Part shown: positions 5,508 to 10,117 of the stretch, piece after piece
Position numbering within the stretch: the first letter of the stretch is position 1
Layout of the letters: each line of letters starts with the position of its first letter
Program-made: the position numbers and the translations under genes
From: DASZGI01 sp035938995
GTDB taxonomy: Bacteria > Actinomycetota > Actinomycetes > Streptomycetales > Catenulisporaceae
Direction: 5' to 3'
Assembly (NCBI RefSeq): GCF_035938995.1
Contig: NZ_DASZGI010000216.1
Location: forward strand, 1 to 10,117
Length of the DNA: 10,117 bases
The notes under the pieces: generated by a model
Told to the model about the DNA's origin: nothing
Databases searched by the model: none
The model's input: the letters and a program-made list of their open reading frames with translations, nothing else

Positions 5508-5990
5508 TCCCCCTCCGGCTGTCTGCGGCGCCCTTACCAGCCTGCACTGAATCCGCCCATACTGCTGCACGTGCCGAAGCAAATAGCGCGCCTCATCACT
5601 CAGAACTAGCCCATTGCTCATCGCACCAGTCAAGGCGACCGCGACTTTGCCCGCTGCTCATTGCGGGCGCGGCCGGAAAACGCTCACCTTCGGGATTTCT
5701 CGGAGATTAATCGCACCCACCACGACGCAAAATGCGCTCCTCGCAGTTGACCGGGCCTTCCTGGCGGTCGTAGGTCGCGCAGCTGGGGGGCAAGACTCTG
5801 CCTGCTCTCAGATCTTTCGCAGGTGGTGCAGTCAACCCCGAAGAGCCGCGGCGCATCGTCGATGACGATCGACGCACTCAATTCGGACGCAAGTAATCGC
5901 GCCAGGTAGCACTCTCGTCATAAAACAACTGCTTGCCGAGATATCCTAACCGCGGCCGCGACCCGAATAGCGAACCACGCCGTGGTTACG
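5496..5990. other. Intergenic region between phosphomutase and LLM genes
   Basis: This 495-bp stretch lies upstream of the phosphomutase gene and downstream of the LLM gene. It is A+T-richer in places than the flanking genes, and the reading frames on both strands match nothing I know. It contains two similar decamers, TGCTCATCGC (5615-5624) and TGCTCATTGC (5655-5664), the second forming the loop of a small hairpin. It must hold the promoter of the phosphomutase gene and the 3' end of the LLM transcript. A decayed gene is possible but unsupported. Confidence 0.55.
5649..5668. repeat. Hairpin GCCCGC/GCGGGC
   Basis: GCCCGC (5649-5654) and GCGGGC (5663-5668) form a perfect 6-bp stem around the 8-base loop TGCTCATT. 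No T-run follows on either strand, so an intrinsic terminator is unlikely. It may be regulatory or chance. Confidence 0.3.
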
Positions 5991-5991
5991 C
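5970..5991 (-). terminator. Hairpin just after the LLM gene stop
   Basis: GCG-AACCA and TGGTT-a-CGC (5970-5977 with 5983-5991) pair around a CGCCG loop with one bulged base. The hairpin abuts the LLM stop codon (5993-5991). There is no U-tract after it, so it would be a non-canonical actinobacterial terminator. It is also a near-perfect odd palindrome (AACCACGCCGTGGTT), so a protein-binding site is an alternative. Confidence 0.35.
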
Positions 5992-7052
5992 TATTTCCCC
6001 TCAGGGTCCGCGAGGCCCGCCGCACGCAGTGCCTCCGAAGCCGTGCCAAGAGCGGCGAGCCGGTCATCAAGGCTCGCAGCAAACGGGCTCACAGACAGTG
6101 TCGTGACCCCCGCTTCCGCGTACGCCTTCATCCTTTCCGCGATGCGGTCGGCCGGGCCGAGGAGGCTCGTCGCGTCGATGAATTCGAAGGGCACGGCCGC
6201 GGCGGCATTGCGGTGCTCCTTCGCCAGATACAACTCTTGAACCCGGGCGGCCGCGTCGGCGAATCCCATGCGGCAAGCAAGCTGGTTGTAGAAGTTCTGC
6301 TCGCGACTACCCATGCCGCCGATGTAGAGAGCTGCGTACCAGCGCACCAGTTCGGCGGCTTGCTCCACGTCATCGTGCACAACGATCGGCACAGTGGGGA
6401 CGACATCGAATCCGGCCAGGTCCTTTCCAGCTTGCTTACGTCCCGCTTCGATCGAGGCCAGGAGGTCGGCGGCGAACTGCGGGGCGAAGAAGACTGCAAG
6501 CCAGCCGTCGGCGATGCGCCCGGTCAGTTCGAGATTCTTCGGCCCGATGGCGGCAAGGTAGATCGGGATCTCGGCCCGGACGGGATGTACCGTGAGCTGG
6601 AGCTTCTTCCCAGGACCATCGGGCAGGGGGAGTTGGAAGTGCTTGCCTTGATATTCCAGGCGCTGACGGCTCAGCGCCAGCCGGACGATGTCGACGTACT
6701 CACGGGTGCGTCCGAGGGGCTTCTCGAATCTGACGCCATGCCAGCCCTCAGACACCTGCGGACCGGAAACGCCTAGGCCGAGGCGGAACCGGCCGCCGGA
6801 GAGCGAATCGAGTGTGGCGGCGGTCATCGCGGTCGTAGCTGGGGTCCGGGCGGGGATCTGGAAAACGGCTGAACCCACGTCGATCCGCTGGGTCTGCGCG
6901 GCGACCCAGGCGAGTACGGTCGCGGCGTCTGACCCGTAGGCCTCGGCCGCCCAGCAGACGGCGTAGCCGAGCCGATCAGCCTCCCGTGCCAGGGCGAGGT
7001 TGTCCTGGTCGTTGCCCGCGCCCCAGTAACCGAGGTTGACGCCCAGCTTCAT
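5991..7052 (-). CDS. LLM-class oxidoreductase, probably F420-dependent
   Basis: This 353-residue protein is a bacterial luciferase-like (TIM-barrel) oxidoreductase. The N-terminus MKLGVNLGYWGAGNDQDNLA, the AAEAYGSDA segment (35-44), the IDVGSAVFQIPART segment (57-70) and LSGGRFRLGLGVSGPQVSEG (84-103) match the Rv3520c-like F420-dependent LLM subfamily (TIGR03559 as I recall). Such enzymes transfer hydride between reduced deazaflavin F420 and an organic substrate; the substrate here cannot be told. F420 rather than FMN use is inferred from subfamily resemblance. The length is normal and no frame break is seen. The ATG is supported by GGAG 5 bases upstream (plus 7058-7061) and a stronger AGGAGA 10 bases upstream. 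It is transcribed divergently from the aldo/keto reductase, across a 425-bp spacer. It looks monocistronic, with a hairpin right after the stop. Confidence 0.9.
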   Translation of the reverse strand: MKLGVNLGYWGAGNDQDNLALAREADRLGYAVCWAAEAYGSDAATVLAWVAAQTQRIDVGSAVFQIPARTPATTAMTAATLDSLSGGRFRLGLGVSGPQVSEGWHGVRFEKPLGRTREYVDIVRLALSRQRLEYQGKHFQLPLPDGPGKKLQLTVHPVRAEIPIYLAAIGPKNLELTGRIADGWLAVFFAPQFAADLLASIEAGRKQAGKDLAGFDVVPTVPIVVHDDVEQAAELVRWYAALYIGGMGSREQNFYNQLACRMGFADAAARVQELYLAKEHRNAAAAVPFEFIDATSLLGPADRIAERMKAYAEAGVTTLSVSPFAASLDDRLAALGTASEALRAAGLADPEGK

Positions 7053-7477
7053 TGCCGCTCCGTCTCCTAAGAGGGTCCCGCCATGCCATTCTGCGGCTAC
7101 CCTACTCGGCAGTAACTAAGGTCGTCGAGGGCACGTGGATGAATGGCCTCACGGTGGCTCGAGGAATGGCGAGGCAGAGGGGCACCGGACAGCAGCGGAG
7201 GAAGTGGGCCGACAGCGGGCCCGACGAGCGCCAGGAGTTCAAGGCCGAGACTCGTCGACGAGGCGAACTGTAGATTGGCGCACTCAGTAGCGCTTGATGA
7301 ATTTGCCGTCACGCGGGGGGCCTGGGCTAGATCGCGCGGGAGCTGCATCCAACAGCATGCGAGCGGGGCGGAGCACAGGTGAAGGGCTCCGCCGAACGGG
7401 CGACGGGTGGCATTTGTACACAGCCGAATAGGTGAGGCCCCCTCGTCTCTGGCCCGTCACCCAGTACATTGCGTGGC
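7053..7477. other. Divergent intergenic region between LLM and aldo/keto reductase genes
   Basis: This 425-bp stretch must contain the promoters of both divergent genes. Toward the LLM gene, TAGGGT on the minus strand (plus 7099-7104) is a weak -10 candidate. Toward the aldo/keto reductase, TACATT (7465-7470) sits just before the ATG. The section from about 7150 to 7260 is purine-rich on the plus strand and its open frames have no recognisable family. No RNA gene or riboswitch-like structure was identified. Confidence 0.5.
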
Positions 7478-7480
7478 ATG
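7465..7480 (+). promoter_or_regulatory. Candidate leaderless -10 box for the aldo/keto reductase
   Basis: TACATT (7465-7470) is followed by GCGTGGC and the ATG at 7478, a 7-base spacing identical to that at mshC. No Shine-Dalgarno sequence precedes the ATG and no good -35 is seen. A leaderless transcript starting at the A of ATG is the simplest reading. It argues against the in-frame TTG at 7469, which would lie inside this box. Confidence 0.45.
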
Positions 7481-8452
7481 GAGCAGCGACATCTGGGGCG
7501 GACCGGCTTGCGCGTGTCCCGTCTCGGCTTGGGCACGATGACCTGGGGCAGAGACACCGACGAGGCCGACGCGGGCGATCAGCTCAAAGCCTTCCTGGAC
7601 GCGGGCGGGACGCTCGTGGACACTGCCGACGTCTACTGTGACGGGGAGTCGGAAACCCTACTCGGCCGACTGGTCGAGGGAATCCGGGCAGACGTCGTCA
7701 TCGCGACCAAGGCGGTCTCGGTTCCGCACAGTGACCGACGCTTCGATGCTTCACGCGGTCATCTGCTCTCTGCCCTCGATGCTTCGCTCACCCGCCTCAG
7801 CACCGACTACGTGGATCTCTGGCAGCTGCACGCCTACGACGATCACACTCCGATCGAGGAGACGCTCTCCGCTCTGGATGCGGCGATCTCGTCGGGCAAG
7901 GCGAGATATGTCGGAGTGTCCAACTACTCTGGTTGGCAGTTGGCTGCGGCGGCCTCGTGGCAGCGGGCGGGACCTGGGCGCGCGCCGATCGCGTCGGTGC
8001 AGATGGAGTACTCGCTCCTTCAGCGTGGGGTGGAACGCGAAGTCGTTCCGGCCTCGCTGGCGCTCGGAATCGGACTGCTGCCCTGGTCGCCGCTCGGTCG
8101 CGGGGTCCTGACCGGCAAGTATCGGACTGGAACGCCGTCGGACTCGCGCGGCGCCTCGGACCGATACGGTGGCTTCGTCGAGCCCTACCTCGGCGAGGCG
8201 CCGCGCCGCATCGTGGACGCGGTGGCCACCGCCTCGGACGGGCTCGGGGTGGCGCCGGTCGAGGTCGCGCTCGCATGGGTGCGAGACAGACCGGGCGTCA
8301 CGGCTCCGATCGTCGGGGCGAGGACCGCCGCCCAGTTGCGCGGTGCATTGGCCGCCGAGGAGTTGACGCTGCCTCGGACCATCCGGGAGGCGCTCGACGA
8401 CATCTCGGCGCCGGCGCTCGGATATCCGGATCACGGTTGGAACAGGGGTTAG
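7478..8452 (+). CDS. Aldo/keto reductase family protein
   Basis: This 324-residue protein is an NADPH-type aldo/keto reductase with a TIM barrel. The catalytic tetrad is visible as D48 and Y53 in TLVDTADVYCDGESE, K78 in VVIATKAV, and H118 in LWQLHAY. Further family landmarks are YVGVSNYSGWQL (144-155), LLPWSPLGRGVLTGKY (200-215), and the C-terminal cofactor loop APIVGARTAAQLRGAL (276-291). It would reduce a carbonyl compound in the cytoplasm; the substrate is unknown. The ATG at 7478 starts MEQRHLGRTGLRVSRLGLGT, the normal N-terminus of the family. A TTG nine bases earlier is less likely. All tetrad residues are present, so it should be active. The gene directly downstream begins 4 bases after its stop, so the two are co-transcribed and probably co-translated. 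Confidence 0.92.
   Translation: MEQRHLGRTGLRVSRLGLGTMTWGRDTDEADAGDQLKAFLDAGGTLVDTADVYCDGESETLLGRLVEGIRADVVIATKAVSVPHSDRRFDASRGHLLSALDASLTRLSTDYVDLWQLHAYDDHTPIEETLSALDAAISSGKARYVGVSNYSGWQLAAAASWQRAGPGRAPIASVQMEYSLLQRGVEREVVPASLALGIGLLPWSPLGRGVLTGKYRTGTPSDSRGASDRYGGFVEPYLGEAPRRIVDAVATASDGLGVAPVEVALAWVRDRPGVTAPIVGARTAAQLRGALAAEELTLPRTIREALDDISAPALGYPDHGWNRG
8444..8448 (+). promoter_or_regulatory. Ribosome-binding site of the helicase-like gene
   Basis: AGGGG lies in the last codons of the aldo/keto reductase gene, 8 bases before the ATG at 8457. It is a moderate Shine-Dalgarno match that supports this start and translation tied to the upstream gene. Confidence 0.5.
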
Positions 8453-8456
8453 AACC

Positions 8457-10117
8457 ATGCAGGAGGGGGGCGGGCCGCAGAGCGGCCGCCTTGTCGGGTG
8501 GCTGAGCGCTGCGGGCGCGCCCGAGGCGGTCGGGGCACGGATCGAGCAGGCACTCGGAGAACACGCGGCGGATCTGGTGGCGGAGGATCCGTGGTGCGTG
8601 CTGGAAGTTCCCGGCGTGGCGCCCCAGGCGGCGGACGCGCTGGCCCGGGTCGCTCTCGGACGGACGCAGCCGGATGACCCGCGCCGCACGCGGGCACTGA
8701 TCGGCTGGCTGTTGCGGCGGGCAGCAGCGCGCGGGAGCACAGTTCAGGGCGCAGACGTCATCGCCGATGCGTTGACCAAGGCCGAGATCCCCGATGCCAC
8801 AGGTGCGGTGGCCGACGCCATCGAGCATGGAATCGCGCTGGCGTTCGCGGAGCCCGTCTCGCTCTCCGCAGACGCTGATGAAGACGAGGCGGAGGAGTTC
8901 GAGCGGCTCGACGCACTGGATGATGACGATCCCGCTGCGATGCTGACCAGCAGCCGCACGTTGCTCGCACTCGAGCGATGGGCGTTCGCCGAGCAGTCGG
9001 CGGCGGAGGCCGCGCAGCGGCTGGCTGCGACTCCGGAGGCGGTCGATGCGAAGGAGGGTGCGGCGACCGGGGACGCGCTGACGGCTGCTGCGGCGGAGAA
9101 CGGCCTAACATTGATTACAGGGGCAAACGCAGCGGAGCTAGCTGCGCTGGCGACGGCGTTCCCGAATGCGCTCCTCACGTCACCCGTTCCCGGCGGAGTG
9201 CGCACGCTGACGGCCGCTGGGGCAGAGGTATGCGACGCACGCAATCTGGTGACCCATCCAGACCGGATCGCCGCGGCGGATATGGTGATCCTCGCAGATG
9301 CTCAACTCATTGATATTGAGCTTGGTGCCGCGTTGCTGGAAGCCGTCCGGGATGGGGCGCACGTGGTCATGGCCGGCGATCCTGCGACCTGCGCTCCGGT
9401 TGGTCCCGGGCTGCTGTTCCGGGACTTGTTGGAGGTGGATGGCCCTGAGTTCGGTGGCAAGGTCCCCAGGGTTGAGCTCAAACGGCGTCCGACCGGCCCA
9501 CTATCGGCTCTGGCCGACTCGGTTCGGTACGGCGGTCTGCCGCCGCAGGAGCTGTTGCAGGGAACGGACGAGCGGTCGGCGCGTGAAGTGGTGATCGTGC
9601 CGGTGCGAGAGAGCGGCGAGGCGGTACACCGAGCCGTCCAACTCGTTGCGGATTCGATTCCGCGCGCGATCGGAGCATCGGGCGGTCAGGTGCTCGTGGT
9701 CGCGCCGCTGGCAGAGGGCGCGGCGGGGACGATCGCACTGAATTCCGCGCTCAAGCAGCGGCTCAATCCGGGGCAGGGCGTGTGTGGCGGATTCGATGAG
9801 GGTGATCGAGTCGTCGTCGGGACGCCCTTGGCGGCGCACGGTCCGTTGCGGGGCGAGACAGGCACAGTAAGCCGCTCAGAAGCGGGCGGGTTGACAGTCG
9901 TGTTCGATCCGCCGCTGGGCGAAGTTGACCTTGGGCCAGAAGAGGTCGGGTCGTTGCGGCACGCGTGGGCGCTGACGGTGGCGGAGGCGCAGGGCGGGCG
10001 ATGGCCAGCGGTGGTTGCGGTGTTCGACGCCGAGTCGGCTCCGGCGCTGACCCGTGCGATGGCGCTTGGCGCGATCACTTTGGCCACGAGCCACCTTTCA
10101 GTGGTGCATGGGGCAGG
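8457..10117 (+). CDS. Helix-hairpin-helix, RecD2-like protein with degenerate helicase motifs (3' end outside window)
   Basis: The frame is open from the ATG at 8457 to the window edge, giving 553 complete codons. Residues about 44-110 (DPWCVLEVPGVAPQAADALA, then DDPRRTRALIGWLLRRA) resemble the helix-hairpin-helix and following helical region of RecD2 helicases. An acidic linker (137-158) follows. Residues 215-326 align in order with the RecD ATPase core: LTLITGANAAELAAL where Walker A should be, ADMVILADAQLID for Walker B, and MAGDPATCAPVGPG for motif III. Residues 449-484 resemble the RecD2 SH3-like insert (GDRVVVGTPLAAHGPLRGETG). RHAWALTVAEAQGGRWPAVVA (501-521) and AITLATSHLSVVHG (539-552) match the UvrD_C_2-like end. 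Walker A lacks GxGKT, Walker B has AD instead of DE, and the final motif lacks its arginine, so ATP hydrolysis is doubtful. Similar long proteins occur in Streptomyces as I recall. It follows the aldo/keto reductase by 4 bases. A DNA-binding or structural role is inferred. Confidence 0.82.
   Translation, partial: MQEGGGPQSGRLVGWLSAAGAPEAVGARIEQALGEHAADLVAEDPWCVLEVPGVAPQAADALARVALGRTQPDDPRRTRALIGWLLRRAAARGSTVQGADVIADALTKAEIPDATGAVADAIEHGIALAFAEPVSLSADADEDEAEEFERLDALDDDDPAAMLTSSRTLLALERWAFAEQSAAEAAQRLAATPEAVDAKEGAATGDALTAAAAENGLTLITGANAAELAALATAFPNALLTSPVPGGVRTLTAAGAEVCDARNLVTHPDRIAAADMVILADAQLIDIELGAALLEAVRDGAHVVMAGDPATCAPVGPGLLFRDLLEVDGPEFGGKVPRVELKRRPTGPLSALADSVRYGGLPPQELLQGTDERSAREVVIVPVRESGEAVHRAVQLVADSIPRAIGASGGQVLVVAPLAEGAAGTIALNSALKQRLNPGQGVCGGFDEGDRVVVGTPLAAHGPLRGETGTVSRSEAGGLTVVFDPPLGEVDLGPEEVGSLRHAWALTVAEAQGGRWPAVVAVFDAESAPALTRAMALGAITLATSHLSVVHGA

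Noticed and set aside
4713..5609. 298-codon plus-strand reading frame opposite the phosphomutase gene
   Set aside because: The histidine phosphatase motifs on the minus strand (RHG, SPLERTRQT, SHGD) show which strand is coding.
5684..5881. 65-codon minus-strand frame in the spacer upstream of the phosphomutase gene, considered as a small gene
   Set aside because: No recognisable motif, no good ribosome-binding site, and codon use not distinct from background. A tiny unknown gene cannot be excluded but is not supported.
5982..6776. 264-codon plus-strand reading frame opposite the LLM gene
   Set aside because: It is antisense to a clear LLM oxidoreductase gene, has no recognisable motif and no ribosome-binding site.
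7143..7382. 79-codon plus-strand frame in the divergent spacer
   Set aside because: Purine-rich, low-complexity product with no family resemblance, and it would lie across the promoter region of two divergent genes.
7751..8740. 329-codon minus-strand reading frame across the aldo/keto reductase and the helicase-like gene
   Set aside because: It spans the junction of two well-supported plus-strand genes on the opposite strand. The product is arginine- and serine-rich and matches no family.
8744..9244. Ala/Ser-rich minus-strand frame resembling a low-complexity protein
   Set aside because: It is the antisense shadow of the alanine-rich part of the helicase-like gene; the poly-Ala/Ser character comes from complementary GCG/CGC-type codons.

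Overview
The window looks like chromosomal DNA from a high-GC actinomycete (Actinomycetota). The strongest sign is mshC, the mycothiol-biosynthesis ligase found only in this phylum. It lies beside a set of actinobacterial genes of unknown role: a SCO1664-family protein, a DUF3090 protein and an MSMEG_4193-type phosphomutase. A probable F420-dependent LLM oxidoreductase and a PAC2-family protein fit the same picture. The genus cannot be fixed from the sequence.

Layout. The left edge (2-532, +) is the 3' end of a PAC2-family gene. A gene-poor stretch (533-915) follows, then a complete VapBC-type toxin-antitoxin operon on the minus strand (1625 down to 916). Its start is preceded by a perfect tandem 9-bp repeat that overlaps a candidate promoter. 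Next on the minus strand, read in the direction of transcription, come the phosphomutase (5495-4800), DUF3090 (4711-4136), SCO1664-family protein (4139-3354) and mshC (3177-1723). DUF3090 and the SCO1664-family gene overlap by 4 bases. After a 495-bp spacer there is a minus-strand LLM-class oxidoreductase (7052-5991). A 425-bp region without a gene on either strand separates it from a plus-strand pair: an aldo/keto reductase (7478-8452) and, 4 bases further on, a large open gene that runs off the right edge (8457 onward).

The most interesting item is that last gene. It encodes a helix-hairpin-helix protein laid out like a RecD2/RecD-type SF1 helicase. Its Walker A, Walker B, motif III and C-terminal motifs are recognisable by position but have lost their key residues, so it is probably a non-catalytic helicase relative. 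Three further points deserve attention. MshC carries a low-complexity insertion of roughly 75 residues just before its C-terminal helix, with a strong hairpin in the DNA. Three genes have a TANNNT box 6 or 7 bases before their start codon and no well-placed Shine-Dalgarno sequence, which suggests leaderless mRNAs. The kinase-like, DUF3090 and phosphomutase genes look like a reversible phosphorylation module of unknown substrate.

How the genes work together. MshC supplies mycothiol, the main actinobacterial thiol; its three companions are conserved with it but have no established link to it. The two oxidoreductases are probably independent housekeeping or accessory enzymes. VapBC is a self-contained accessory module between PAC2 and mshC. 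No tRNA, rRNA, CRISPR array or insertion sequence was seen.
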